64,000 nucleotides of DNA, taken from assembly GCF_013031405.1 (NCBI RefSeq), contig NZ_WPZY01000003.1, forward strand, positions 310,001 to 374,000, written 5' to 3'. The translations under genes and the position numbers were made by a program. Source of the stretch: Ruegeria sp. HKCCD8929. GTDB lineage: Bacteria > Pseudomonadota > Alphaproteobacteria > Rhodobacterales > Rhodobacteraceae. Positions 44,895 through 57,272 of this stretch are shown piece after piece (position 1 is the stretch's first letter; each line of letters begins with the position of its first letter). The notes under the pieces are model-generated. The model was not told the DNA's origin. It did not search any database and was given only the letters and a program-made list of their open reading frames with translations.

Positions 44895-45844
44895 CGCTTC
44901 GCGCCCTGCGGGATGACCTCATAGCCGGGCTCTTCCGGCTCATAGTCCAGCATTTCCGGCGGGAAGCCCGGCGCACGGATATCGAGGCCGGTGGCTTCTT
45001 CCAGCCGTTTGATGATGTTGGGCGACAGTTCTCGGTCGCCGTAGCGGGCAATGCCGTCGTTGAAGATGTCGATCAGCACCGGGCTGACCTCGAGCGGGAC
45101 ATTCGCGCGGTCGGCGACCTCCTGAAACAGGCCGATGTCCTTTTTCACCAGATCCATGGTGAAGGAGATATCGCGCGAGCCGTTCAGGATCACCTGGCTT
45201 TCGGTTTCATGCACGAAGGAGGTGCCGGATGAGATCTTCATGGCTTCATATGCGGTGTTTAGGTCCATGCCAGCAGCCTTGGCCACCACCAGCGCCTCGC
45301 AGCAGGTGACTAGATTGGCGGTGGCCAGATAATTGGTCACCACCTTGAGGACAGAGGCCGAACCCAGATCGCCGGTATGCAGGATGCGGCGACCCATGGT
45401 TTTCAGGAACGGCGCGATACGGTCAAAGGTCACCCGGTCGCAGCCTGCGAAGATCGAGATATTGCCGGTCGCCGCCCGGTGGCAGCCGCCCGAGACCGGG
45501 CAATCCACCGCCGCGCCGCCGCGTTCCATCACCATCGCGCCCAAACGTTTGACCTCGGCCTCGTCGGTAGTGGACATCTCCATCCAGATCTTGCCATCGG
45601 TAACCTCGGGCAGCATCTCCTGCATCACCGCGTCCGAGGCGGCGGGCGACGGCAGGCAGGTGATCACCGCATCGCACTCGCGCATCAGTTGCGCCGGGCC
45701 CGTCGCAGCCTTGGCGCCGCGCGCGACGAAATCCGCGACCAGATCCTCGCTCAGGTCATGCACGGTCAGGTCGATGCCATTGCGCAAAAGCGAGCCCGAG
45801 AGCTTGCCGCCCACATTGCCCAGACCGATAAAGCCGACTTTCAT
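44891..45844 (-). CDS. Beta-hydroxyacid dehydrogenase (3-hydroxyisobutyrate dehydrogenase-like)
   Basis: 317 aa. NAD(P) motif GFIGLGNVGGKLSGS (4-18), substrate-binding SGG near 118-120, catalytic Lys167 with Asn171 (KVVTNYLATAN). Reversible oxidation of a beta-hydroxyacid such as 3-hydroxyisobutyrate, tartronate semialdehyde or a related substrate; a C-terminal extension of about 20 acidic/proline residues is unusual. Divergent from a LysR regulator, its likely controller. Confidence 0.9.
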   Translation of the reverse strand: MKVGFIGLGNVGGKLSGSLLRNGIDLTVHDLSEDLVADFVARGAKAATGPAQLMRECDAVITCLPSPAASDAVMQEMLPEVTDGKIWMEMSTTDEAEVKRLGAMVMERGGAAVDCPVSGGCHRAATGNISIFAGCDRVTFDRIAPFLKTMGRRILHTGDLGSASVLKVVTNYLATANLVTCCEALVVAKAAGMDLNTAYEAMKISSGTSFVHETESQVILNGSRDISFTMDLVKKDIGLFQEVADRANVPLEVSPVLIDIFNDGIARYGDRELSPNIIKRLEEATGLDIRAPGFPPEMLDYEPEEPGYEVIPQGAKR

Positions 45845-45994
45845 GTCTCAATCCTCCCCGGCGAGCATGTACCCGCGTATACGATTCCTGCAGTCAGTAT
45901 TCCGCGTGACATTCCCCAAGAGAAACGAATAATAACACTATTTATATGCAAAAAATTTTGGTGATAAATGCCGAAGTTCTCCCCACTGTGCGAC

Positions 45995-46043
45995 CAAAAT
46001 TCTTCGAAGAATTTTGACCAAGAAAATTCGAATTTTCTTGGTC
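45995..46043. promoter_or_regulatory. Twin perfect palindromes in a divergent promoter region
   Basis: Two abutting self-complementary sequences. 45995-46016 has arms CAAAATTCTTC/GAAGAATTTTG, and 46016-46043 has arms GACCAAGAAAATTC/GAATTTTCTTGGTC. They share base 46016. The flanks GTGCGACC and GGTCGCGCAC are almost complementary too, so the whole could form a branched structure. Located 34 bp upstream of the LysR ATG. Operator or structural role is unknown. Confidence 0.75.
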
Positions 46044-46076
46044 GCGCACCGTTCCGCGCGCAGGTGGAGTTCTGAC

Positions 46077-46961
46077 ATGGATCGCCTGCCCAACCCCGTC
46101 TGGCTGCGCAGTTTCGAGGCGGCCGCGCGGCATTTGAACTTTACCGAGGCCGCACGGGAGCTTGGGCTGACCCAGACCGCCGTGTCGCTTCACATCCGGT
46201 CGCTGGAGGCGGAACTGGGGGAAAAACTGTTCAGCCGTGCCGCCCGCAGGCTGGACCTGACTGAGTTGGGACAATCCTACGCCCTGACCGTGCGGCGGGC
46301 GCTGTCCGATATCGCGCTGTCCACCAACAGCCTGTTTGGTCCGGCCACGCGGCAGACCCTGACGCTGCGGGCGCCGATTTCGACCGCGACCTACTGGCTG
46401 GCCGCTGAACTGCCGGAGTTCTCGGCGCTTTATCCGGAGGTGCCGGTGCGGCTGGTCTCGAACATCTGGGCCGACAGCGCTGCGCCGGGGGACGTGGATG
46501 TGGAAATCCGGCTGGGATACGGCGACTGGCCGGGGCTGCGGGCCGAGAAGCTGTGCGACGAGACGATCGTGCCGGTCTGCCCGGCGAATGCGCCCCTGCC
46601 CGCGCTGGAGAAAATGCGGCAAGGCCCGCTGATTCACATTCTGGGCTATGAAGACAACTGGGCCCGCTATTTCGAGGCTCATGACCTGCCGCCCAACGAA
46701 GCAGCAGTACGCCATTCGGTGGACACCACCGTCGCGGCGCTGCAACTGGTGATGGCGGGCGCGGGCTATGCCACGATCCTCACCCGCTTTGCCCGCAATG
46801 CCATCGCGCAAGGCGCGCCGCTGCAAGTCGCCGGCCCACCGATTCCCTTCGCGCAGTCGCATTACCTCATCAATCCGGACGGCGCGGCGGCGCCATCGCC
46901 GCTGGCGCAGCTCTACTCCGCGTGGCTGCGTGAACGGCTGGCGCGCGATGCCGCTCCCTGA
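46077..46961 (+). CDS. LysR family regulator, GcvA-like
   Basis: 294 aa. Winged helix about 6-65 (PNPVWLRSFEAAARHLNFTEAARELGLTQTAVSLHIRSLE), effector domain with WAD and the GYGDWPGL motif characteristic of the GcvA group. Start at the ATG with GGTGGAG upstream; upstream in-frame codons lie in the palindromes. It probably controls the divergent dehydrogenase gene. Followed by a short hairpin and T-tract. Confidence 0.9.
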   Translation: MDRLPNPVWLRSFEAAARHLNFTEAARELGLTQTAVSLHIRSLEAELGEKLFSRAARRLDLTELGQSYALTVRRALSDIALSTNSLFGPATRQTLTLRAPISTATYWLAAELPEFSALYPEVPVRLVSNIWADSAAPGDVDVEIRLGYGDWPGLRAEKLCDETIVPVCPANAPLPALEKMRQGPLIHILGYEDNWARYFEAHDLPPNEAAVRHSVDTTVAALQLVMAGAGYATILTRFARNAIAQGAPLQVAGPPIPFAQSHYLINPDGAAAPSPLAQLYSAWLRERLARDAAP

Positions 46962-46980
46962 CCCCGGCGGGTCGCTTTTT
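46960..46980 (+). terminator. Short terminator after the LysR gene
   Basis: GACCC/GGGTC five-bp stem around CGGC, then GCTTTTT. It overlaps the stop codon and precedes the riboswitch region. Short stem, so moderate confidence. Confidence 0.5.
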
Positions 46981-47049
46981 CGCTCTGGTCGCAGCGCCCG
47001 GTTCCGGCGCGCTTGACAAGGCCCCATGCCATGCCGCATGTCCCATCCG

Positions 47050-47255
47050 TTGGTGTCCGTCGCAAGACGGATGAAAAGGGAATGCGTCAGCGGCCGGAAC
47101 CAAGGAACGGGCCGTCAAACGCAGCCGCCCCCGCGACCGTGACCGGAGAGGGTGCCCAAAGCCACTGGCCTGATAGCCGGGAAGGCGGGACATCCGACAG
47201 AGAAGCACCCAAATGAGGGGCCTCTGACATCCGCAAGCCGGGAGACCTGCCAACG
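47050..47255 (+). ncRNA. Adenosylcobalamin riboswitch
   Basis: Recognised from the GGTGTCCGTC start, the AAAAGGGAA segment (47074-47082), the core GCAGCCGCCCCCGCGACCG (47121-47139), AGCCACTGGC (47160-47169) and the B12 box AAGCCGGGAGACCTGCC (47235-47251). It precedes the DUF1636-cobW-cobN operon. On AdoCbl binding, expression is expected to be reduced. Confidence 0.93.
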
Positions 47256-47270
47256 CCCGAAGACCAGACC

Positions 47271-47339
47271 GGACGGGGTGTTCCGGTGTCGGGCTAATGG
47301 CCCGCGCATACCCCGTCCCCCGAAACCTGTATGGGGGGA
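47271..47339 (+). promoter_or_regulatory. Candidate riboswitch expression platform
   Basis: A 9-bp stem, GGACGGGGT (47271-47279) with ACCCCGTCC (47310-47318), competes with a second hairpin, TCCCCC (47316-47321) with GGGGGA (47334-47339). The latter would occlude the GGGGGG ribosome binding site of the first gene. The two share bases 47316-47318, so they exclude each other. A translational switch is likely. Confidence 0.6.
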
Positions 47340-47347
47340 TGAGAGAC

Positions 47348-47722
47348 GTGACCGAGACCGCACCAGTCGAATTGCTGGTCTGCACCACCTGCCGTCGTGG
47401 CCTGCCCATCGAAGAGGATGATCAGCGCCCAGGCTCCCTGCTGCACAAGGCACTGACACAGGCCGAGTTGCCCGAAGGCATTCGGCTGAGACCCGTCGAG
47501 TGCCTGTCGAACTGCGATCAGGGTTGTTCCATCGTGCTGCGCGGCGGGCCGTCGCGCTGGACCTTCGTCTACGAAAACCTGAACGAAGCCGACGATGTCG
47601 AGATCATCGTCGAAGGCGCCACCAAATACCTGGCTACAACCGATGGCCTGGTGAAGTGGCGCGACCGCCCCGAACATTTCCGCAAGAACTGCGCTGCCCG
47701 CATTCCCCCGATTGGAGCCTGA
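47348..47722 (+). CDS. DUF1636 family cysteine-rich protein
   Basis: 124 aa from GTG; the GGGGGG ribosome binding site lies 9 bases upstream (an ATG three codons earlier directly abuts it). CxxC at 12-15 (LLVCTTC) and a second cluster CLSNCDQGC suggest a metal or Fe-S site. Family members sit in cobalamin loci, and the exact role is not established. First gene after the riboswitch and 2 bp before cobW. Confidence 0.85.
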   Translation: MTETAPVELLVCTTCRRGLPIEEDDQRPGSLLHKALTQAELPEGIRLRPVECLSNCDQGCSIVLRGGPSRWTFVYENLNEADDVEIIVEGATKYLATTDGLVKWRDRPEHFRKNCAARIPPIGA

Positions 47723-47724
47723 GA

Positions 47725-48780
47725 ATGAGCACCCTCGAAAAACTCCCCGTCACTGTGATCACCGGCTTTCTCGGCTCGGGCAAGACCACACTGATCCGCC
47801 ACCTGATGCAGAACCCGCAGGGCAAGCGGCTGGCCGTAGTGGTCAATGAATTCGGCGATGTGGGCGTCGATGGCGAGATCCTAAAATCCTGCGCCATCCC
47901 GGATTGCCCTGCCGAGAACATCATGGAACTGGCCAATGGCTGCATCTGCTGCACCGTGGCCGACGATTTCATCCCCACTATCGAGGCGCTGATGGCGCTG
48001 GAGCCGCGCCCCGATCACATCCTGATCGAAACCAGCGGTCTGGCGCTGCCGAAACCGTTGCTCAAGGCGTTCGACTGGCCCGATATCCGCTCCAAGATCA
48101 CCGTAGATGGCGTGATTGCCTTGGCCGATGCCGAGGCCGTGGCGGCGGGCCGGTTCGCGCCCAACGTGGCGGCGGTGGATGCGCAGCGGCTGGCCGATGA
48201 CTCGATTGACCACGAAACGCCTCTGTCCGAAGTGTTCGAGGATCAGATCTCATGCGCCGACATCATCCTGCTGACCAAGCCGGATCTGGCGGGACCCGAG
48301 GGTGTGGCCAAGGCGAAAGAGATCATCGCCACCGAGGCGCCGCGCCCGCTGCCGGTGGTCGAGGTCGCCGAAGGTGCGGTGGATGCGCGCGTGGTGCTGG
48401 GTCTGGAAGCTGCCGCCGAGGATGACATGGACGCTCGCCCCTCGCACCACGATGGCGCCGATGATCACGAGCATGAAGATTTCGAAAGCGTGGTCATCGA
48501 CCTGCCGGAACAGAGCGCTCCGGCAGAGTTGGTCGCCAGGATCGAGCGTCTCGCCAATGAGCTGAACATCCTGCGCGTCAAGGGCTATGCCGCTGTCACC
48601 GGTAAACCGATGCGCCTTCTGGTGCAGGCCGTGGGCGCCCGGGTACGGCACCAGTATGACCGCCCGTGGCAACCGGATGAAGCGCGCCAGAGCCGGCTGG
48701 TGGTGATCGCCGAACATGACGACATCAGCGAGGGCGCGATCCGCGAGATCCTCACCGCTGTCACAGAGGCCGCCGAATAA
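47725..48780 (+). CDS. cobW: CobW family GTPase
   Basis: 351 aa G3E GTPase. P-loop GFLGSGKTT (14-22), metal-site motif GCICC near residue 73, and a histidine/acid-rich segment (SHHDGADDHEHED region). The C-terminal CobW_C domain follows. Proposed metallochaperone delivering cobalt for CobN. Downstream of the DUF1636 gene and 15 bp upstream of cobN. Confidence 0.95.
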   Translation: MSTLEKLPVTVITGFLGSGKTTLIRHLMQNPQGKRLAVVVNEFGDVGVDGEILKSCAIPDCPAENIMELANGCICCTVADDFIPTIEALMALEPRPDHILIETSGLALPKPLLKAFDWPDIRSKITVDGVIALADAEAVAAGRFAPNVAAVDAQRLADDSIDHETPLSEVFEDQISCADIILLTKPDLAGPEGVAKAKEIIATEAPRPLPVVEVAEGAVDARVVLGLEAAAEDDMDARPSHHDGADDHEHEDFESVVIDLPEQSAPAELVARIERLANELNILRVKGYAAVTGKPMRLLVQAVGARVRHQYDRPWQPDEARQSRLVVIAEHDDISEGAIREILTAVTEAAE

Positions 48781-48795
48781 GGGAACTGCCCGCCG

Positions 48796-52085
<3,290 letters not shown>

Positions 52086-52089
<4 letters not shown>

Positions 52090-53222
52090 GCGCGCCCGTA
52101 AAGCCGATTGTCCAAGGCTGGTGCCCCGGCGCCCACCGCCCGATGATGTCCGGCGACGGGCTGGTGGTGCGGGTGCGGCCGCGGCTGGCGCGGCTGACGA
52201 CAAAGCAGGTTCTGGGGTTGTGTACGGCGGCGGAGCGGTTCGGCAACGGCACCATCGACCTGACCAACCGCGCCAATCTGCAACTGCGCGGCGTGGCCGA
52301 GGCGGATCACCCGCCACTGCTGGCTGAACTGGCGACGCTGGATCTGCTGGATGCGGAACCGGGGATCGAGGTTCGGCGCAACATCCTCGTCACGCCGCTC
52401 TACCGGGCGGGAGAGTTGACGGCGCGGCTGGCGCAGGAATTGATCGACCGGTTAGGCGAACTCCCTGATCTGCCTGCGAAGTTCGGTTTTGCCGTAGATA
52501 CCGGGCCGGAGCGGCTGCTCAGCCACGACTCCGCCGATATCCGGCTGGAGGCCGGCGCCGACGGCTTGATTCTGCGCGCCGATGGTGTGGAGACCGGACG
52601 AGCGGTGCGCGAGGAAGAGGCCATCGACCGGCTGCTCGATCTTGCCAGTTGGTTTTCGGAGAACCACACACAGGACACCCGCCGCATGGCGCGGCTGATG
52701 CGGGCCAAACCGCTGCCGCAGGACTGGCAATGCGCAGCCCCCGGCCCGGTCGGTACACCTCTGCAACCGGGCGAAACGCCGCTCGGACCGCTCTATGGCG
52801 CGGTTTTCGGGCAGTTGCCCGCCGACGATTTGGCAGGGCTGATCGCCAAGAGCGGCGCAGGGGCCCTGCGGATCACCCCGTGGCGGCTGGTCCTGCTGGA
52901 AGGCGGGGCGGCGATACCCGCTCGGGCCTTTGTCACCGGCGGCACCGACCCGCTCCTGACCACCGACGCCTGCCCCGGGGCGCCGTTCTGCCCGCAGGCG
53001 CAGGTGGAGACGCGCGACATCGCTCGCGCTTTGGCTCCGCGCATCAACGGATCGCTGCATGTCTCGGGTTGCCCCAAGGGGTGCGCCCGCATGGGCAAGG
53101 CAGATGTGACGCTGGTGGGCAGTGCCGGACGATTTGACCTTGTAAAGGACGGCCGCGCGGGGGATGAGCCCTGCCAGCGCGGCCTGAGCCCCGAAACACT
53201 GATGACCATGGACCTGACCTGA
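52086..53222 (+). CDS. cobG: Precorrin-3B synthase CobG
   Basis: 378 aa. O2-dependent monooxygenase making precorrin-3B, a marker of the aerobic pathway. Sulfite/nitrite-reductase-like halves; the 4Fe-4S cysteines appear as CPGAPFC and CPKGC near residue 300-340. ATG overlaps cobN stop (ATGA); overlaps cobH by 1 bp. Frame upstream of this ATG is not used. Confidence 0.95.
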
Positions 53223-53851
53223 TGCCCTACGAATACGAAACCGACGGCGCGGCGATCTATAAACAGAGCTTTGCCACCATCCGGTCCGAGGCCGATCTGG
53301 CCCGGTTCGACGCCGATGAGGAGCAGGTTGCCGTCCGGATGATACACGCCGCCGGGATGGTAGGGCTTGAGGAATACGTGCATTTCTCGCCCGGCTTCGT
53401 ACAGGCCGCCCGCAACGCTCTGGAAGGAGGGGCGCCAATCCTATGCGATGCGCGCATGGTCTCCGAAGGCGTCACCCGCTTTCGCCTGCCTGCCGATAAC
53501 GAGGTGATCTGCACGCTGCATGACGAGCGTGTGCGGCCGCTGGCGGCGGAGATGGGCAACACCCGCTCGGCGGCGGCGCTGGAATTGTGGCGGCCCCGGC
53601 TGGAGGGTGCGCTGGTGGCCGTCGGCAACGCGCCCACGGCGCTCTTCCACCTGCTCAATATGCTCGAAGATCCCGCCTGTCCCCGCCCCGCCGCCATCAT
53701 CGGCTGCCCGGTCGGGTTCGTTGGTGCGATCGAGTCGAAAGACGCTCTGTGGGAGGCACAACCGGTGCCGTCCTGCATCGTCAAGGGCCGTCTGGGCGGC
53801 AGCGCCATTACCGTGGCCGCCATCAACGCCATCGCAAGCCGGGCGGAATGA
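53222..53851 (+). CDS. cobH: Precorrin-8X methylmutase CobH
   Basis: 209 aa. Moves a methyl group from C11 to C12 to give hydrogenobyrinic acid. Catalytic histidine His42 (RMIHAAGM) and the conserved C-terminal GCPVGFVGAIESK and KGRLGGSAI segments are visible. Overlaps cobG by 1 bp and cobI by 4 bp. Confidence 0.97.
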   Translation: MPYEYETDGAAIYKQSFATIRSEADLARFDADEEQVAVRMIHAAGMVGLEEYVHFSPGFVQAARNALEGGAPILCDARMVSEGVTRFRLPADNEVICTLHDERVRPLAAEMGNTRSAAALELWRPRLEGALVAVGNAPTALFHLLNMLEDPACPRPAAIIGCPVGFVGAIESKDALWEAQPVPSCIVKGRLGGSAITVAAINAIASRAE

Positions 53852-54576
53852 AGATGGGAACCATATATGGCGTGGGCCTCGGCCCCGGCGATCCGGATCT
53901 GATGAGTGTCCGCGCCGACCGGCTGCTGCGCGGTGCCCGGCACGTGGCCTATTTCCGCAAACCGGGCCGCACCGGACAGGCGCGCAAGATCGTCAACGGT
54001 ATGATCCCCGGTGATGCCGTCGAGTTCCCGATGGAATACCCAGTCACCACGGAAATCCCGGTGACCGACCCGCGTTACAATGAACTGCTGGCCGCGTTCT
54101 ACAAGGATTGCACAAAACGGCTGAAAGAGCTGTCGGATCAGGGCAAGGATGTGGTTGTGCTGTGTGAGGGCGATCCGTTCTTCTATGGCTCTTTCATGCA
54201 TCTTTACAGCCGCTTGCGCAACGAAGCTCCGGTGGAAGTGGTGCCTGCCATCACCGGTATGTCCGGTGCCTGGACGGCGACCGGCGATCCGATCACCTGG
54301 GGCGACGATGTGCTGACCGTGCTGGTCGGCACCCTGCCAGAGGATCTGCTGGCCACCCGAATGGCGCAGACCGACGCGCTGGTGGTGATGAAGATCGGGC
54401 GCAATATCGACAAGGTGAAGCGGGCGCTGAAGACCGCTGGACTGTATGACCGGGCCTGGATCGTGGAATATGCGCAGATGCCGAACCAGACGGTGACTAG
54501 ACTGTGTGAGGCCTGTGACAAGATCACCCCCTATTTCTCGATCATCATCGTGCACGGACAGGGGCGGCGACCATGA
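53848..54576 (+). CDS. cobI: Precorrin-2 C20-methyltransferase CobI
   Basis: 242 aa SAM-dependent methyltransferase, adding the C20 methyl to precorrin-2. TP-methylase motifs YGVGLGPGDPDLMSVRA near the N-terminus and CEGDPFFYGSF in the middle. The ATG overlaps the cobH stop; a second ATG two codons later is possible. The stop overlaps cobJ. Confidence 0.96.
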   Translation: MKMGTIYGVGLGPGDPDLMSVRADRLLRGARHVAYFRKPGRTGQARKIVNGMIPGDAVEFPMEYPVTTEIPVTDPRYNELLAAFYKDCTKRLKELSDQGKDVVVLCEGDPFFYGSFMHLYSRLRNEAPVEVVPAITGMSGAWTATGDPITWGDDVLTVLVGTLPEDLLATRMAQTDALVVMKIGRNIDKVKRALKTAGLYDRAWIVEYAQMPNQTVTRLCEACDKITPYFSIIIVHGQGRRP

Positions 54577-55352
54577 CGGACTCAAACGAGCGCGGATGGG
54601 TCAAAATTGCCGGACTCGGACCGGGCAATGAGGCGCTTGTGACCCCCGAAGTGACCGAGGCGTTGGCCGAGGCGACGGATGTGGTGGGCTACGTCCCCTA
54701 CGTGGCGCGGGTTGCCGAGCGCGAGGGGCTGACGCTGCACGCCAGCGACAACCGGGTGGAAATCGACCGCTCGCAGCACGCGTTGCGGATGGCCGCCGGG
54801 GGCAAGCGGGTGGTCGTGGTATCCTCAGGCGATCCCGGCGTGTTCGCTATGGCGGCAGCCGTTTATGAGGCGCTGGAGAATGGCCCCTCCGAGTGGCGCG
54901 ATCTGGAGATTTCGGTACTGCCCGGCATCACTGCGATGCTGGCGGCATCCGCCCGCGCGGGCGCTCCGCTGGGCCATGATTTCTGCGCCATCAACCTCAG
55001 CGATAACTTGAAACCGTGGAAGCTGATCGAAAAGCGCCTGCGTCTGGCCGCGCAGGGGGATTTCGCCATGGCGTTCTACAATCCGCGCTCGAAGTCCCGG
55101 CCCGAAGGCTTTGTAAAGACGCTGGAAATCCTGCGCGAGGAGTGCGAACCCGAACGCCTGATCCTGTTTGCCCGCGCTGTGTCGCGGGAAGACGAGGCCA
55201 TCCGCATCTCAACTCTGGCGGAGGCGACGTCTGAGATGGCGGATATGCAAACCGTGGTGATCGTGGGCTCGTCGCGGACGCGGGTGATCGAGCGCAAGGG
55301 GGCGCTGATCGTCTATACACCGAGATTCACGTCTACCGGGGATCAAGAATGA
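54573..55352 (+). CDS. cobJ: Precorrin-3B C17-methyltransferase CobJ
   Basis: 259 aa SAM methyltransferase performing ring contraction and C17 methylation. Motifs IAGLGPGNEALVTPE and VSSGDPGVFAMA; AFYNPRSKSR in the C-terminal half. ATG overlaps cobI. Its 3' end overlaps the oppositely oriented cobK by 10 bp. Confidence 0.96.
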   Translation: MTDSNERGWVKIAGLGPGNEALVTPEVTEALAEATDVVGYVPYVARVAEREGLTLHASDNRVEIDRSQHALRMAAGGKRVVVVSSGDPGVFAMAAAVYEALENGPSEWRDLEISVLPGITAMLAASARAGAPLGHDFCAINLSDNLKPWKLIEKRLRLAAQGDFAMAFYNPRSKSRPEGFVKTLEILREECEPERLILFARAVSREDEAIRISTLAEATSEMADMQTVVIVGSSRTRVIERKGALIVYTPRFTSTGDQE

Positions 55353-56074
55353 GCCAGCCAGTCCAGAACCTCAGGCACGGTTGCCAGTTCGACCCGCTCC
55401 GGCATTGCCGGGCGATCGATCATCAGCACCGGCAAGCCCAGCGCACGCGCCGCATCGAGCTTGGCCAGCGCGCCGGTGCCGCCCGCGTTCTTGGACACGA
55501 TCAGTTGGGTTCCGTGGCGCTCCATCAGCGCCCTGTCCCCGTCCACGGTGAAGGGGCCGCGCGAGACCACCACCTCACATTCCGGCAACGGCAGCGTGGT
55601 GGGCGCGTCAACCAGCCGCAGCAGGTAGTGGTGCTGGGGCTGGGCGGCGAAATCCTCAAGATGCATCCGGCCCACAGCGAGGAATATCCGTTTGCGCGCG
55701 CCGGAGAGTGCCGCAACCGCCGCCGGGATGTCGGGCACACGGCGCCAGCGATCACCCTCTTGCGCGTCCCAAGCTGGGCGGGTCAGCGCGGCGAGCGGCG
55801 TGCCAGTCTCGGCGCAGGCGGTGGCGGCGTTGCGGCTCATCTGCGCGGCAAAGGGATGGGTGGCGTCCACCACATGGCTGATGCCATGATCGCGGATGTA
55901 GCGCGCCAGCCCTTCGGCGCCGCCAAAACCACCCACGCGCGATGGCAACGGTTGCGGACGGGGATTGTCGACGCGGCCCGCGTAGGAATAGGTCGCCGCT
56001 ACCCCTTGATCGGAAACGGCTTTGGCCAAAATGTTGGCCTCGGTCGTGCCGCCAAGGATCAGGAGGTGAAACAT
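55343..56074 (-). CDS. cobK: Precorrin-6A reductase CobK
   Basis: 243 aa NADPH-dependent reductase of precorrin-6A. N-terminal LLILGGTTEANILAK, ATHPFAAQMSRNA near 90, and late SKNAGGTGALAKLDAA. It is the only pathway gene on minus: 3' end overlaps cobJ, and the start codon overlaps the cobL start codon by two bases, sharing a CATG. Confidence 0.95.
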   Translation of the reverse strand: MFHLLILGGTTEANILAKAVSDQGVAATYSYAGRVDNPRPQPLPSRVGGFGGAEGLARYIRDHGISHVVDATHPFAAQMSRNAATACAETGTPLAALTRPAWDAQEGDRWRRVPDIPAAVAALSGARKRIFLAVGRMHLEDFAAQPQHHYLLRLVDAPTTLPLPECEVVVSRGPFTVDGDRALMERHGTQLIVSKNAGGTGALAKLDAARALGLPVLMIDRPAMPERVELATVPEVLDWLAHS

Positions 56075-57272
56075 GACTGAAGCTCCGTGGCTGACCGTCG
56101 TCGGGTTGGGCGAAGATGGACTGGATGGCTTGTCCCCTGCAAGCCGTCAAGTGCTGGACCGGGCCGAAGTGATCATGGGGCCGCCGCGCCATCTGTCTCT
56201 GCTGCCGGAAACCGGCGCCGAGCGGGTGGAATGGCCGGTTCCCTTTTCGGAAGGCATCCCGATCCTGACCGGTTTTCGGGGGCGCCATACGGTCGTCCTG
56301 GCCTCGGGCGATCCGTTCTGGTTCGGCGCAGGTTCGGTCATCGCGCGGCATTTCAAGGCGGGCGAATGGACCGCCCTGCCCGGGCAGTCGACCTTTTCGC
56401 TGGCAGCCGCGCGTCTGGCCTGGCCGCTGGAAGATATCCTGACCTTCGGACTGCACGCCGCCCCTTTGACCCGTCTGCGTCCCCATCTGGCCCGGGGTTT
56501 GCGCGCCATCCTCTTGCTGCGCAACGGAGCCGCGGTGGCCGAGCTGGCGACGTATCTGAACGAGACCGGCTTTGCCGACAGCTCTCTGCACATTCTGGAG
56601 GCACTTGGCGGGCCACGCGAACGCACGCAGAAAATATCGCTGACCGAAGCTCTGCTGGGGTCCTTCGCACATCCGATCTGCGTGGGACTGGAGGTCGCAG
56701 GCCCGGGTCAGGCCGTTCCCAAGGCGTCCGGAAAGCCCGACGAGATATTTGAAACCGACGGGCAGATCACCAAACGCCCGGTGCGGGCGCTGACCCTGTC
56801 GGCGCTGGCGCCGCAGCGGGGCGAGCATCTGTGGGATATCGGCGGCGGCACCGGCTCGATCAGCATCGAGTGGCTGATGAGCGATCCCAGCCTGACCGCA
56901 ACCAGCATCGAACCGCTTGCAGATCGGGCGGACCGCATCCGGCGCAATGCGGACGCTTTGGGGCAGGACCGGCTGGAAGTAGTTCACGGCACGGCCCCGG
57001 AGGCTCTGGACGGGCTGGCGCTGCCGAATGTCGTGTTCATCGGCGGCGGGCTGAGTGAAGCGCTGCTGGGTTGGCTGACGGAACACCTGCCCGCTGGAAC
57101 CCGCATTGTCGCCAACTCGGTGACGTTGGAAAGCGAGGCGCTGCTGGCACAGTGGCAGGAAAAGCTGGGCGGAGACCTGCTGCGGATCGAACTGGCACAG
57201 GCCGCACCGCTGGGGCCGCGCCGGGGCTGGAAATCGGCCTATCCGGTGGTGCAGTGGAGCGTGACGCTATGA
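56073..57272 (+). CDS. cobL: Precorrin-6Y C5,15-methyltransferase CobL
   Basis: 399 aa bifunctional enzyme. The N-terminal TP-methylase domain (VVGLGEDGLDGLSP, ASGDPFWFGAG) methylates C5. The C-terminal class I SAM domain (LWDIGGGTGSISIEW at about 250-265) methylates C15 with decarboxylation. Ribosome binding site AGGAGG upstream of the ATG, itself within cobK-coding DNA. Overlaps cobE by 4 bp. Confidence 0.96.
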   Translation: MTEAPWLTVVGLGEDGLDGLSPASRQVLDRAEVIMGPPRHLSLLPETGAERVEWPVPFSEGIPILTGFRGRHTVVLASGDPFWFGAGSVIARHFKAGEWTALPGQSTFSLAAARLAWPLEDILTFGLHAAPLTRLRPHLARGLRAILLLRNGAAVAELATYLNETGFADSSLHILEALGGPRERTQKISLTEALLGSFAHPICVGLEVAGPGQAVPKASGKPDEIFETDGQITKRPVRALTLSALAPQRGEHLWDIGGGTGSISIEWLMSDPSLTATSIEPLADRADRIRRNADALGQDRLEVVHGTAPEALDGLALPNVVFIGGGLSEALLGWLTEHLPAGTRIVANSVTLESEALLAQWQEKLGGDLLRIELAQAAPLGPRRGWKSAYPVVQWSVTL

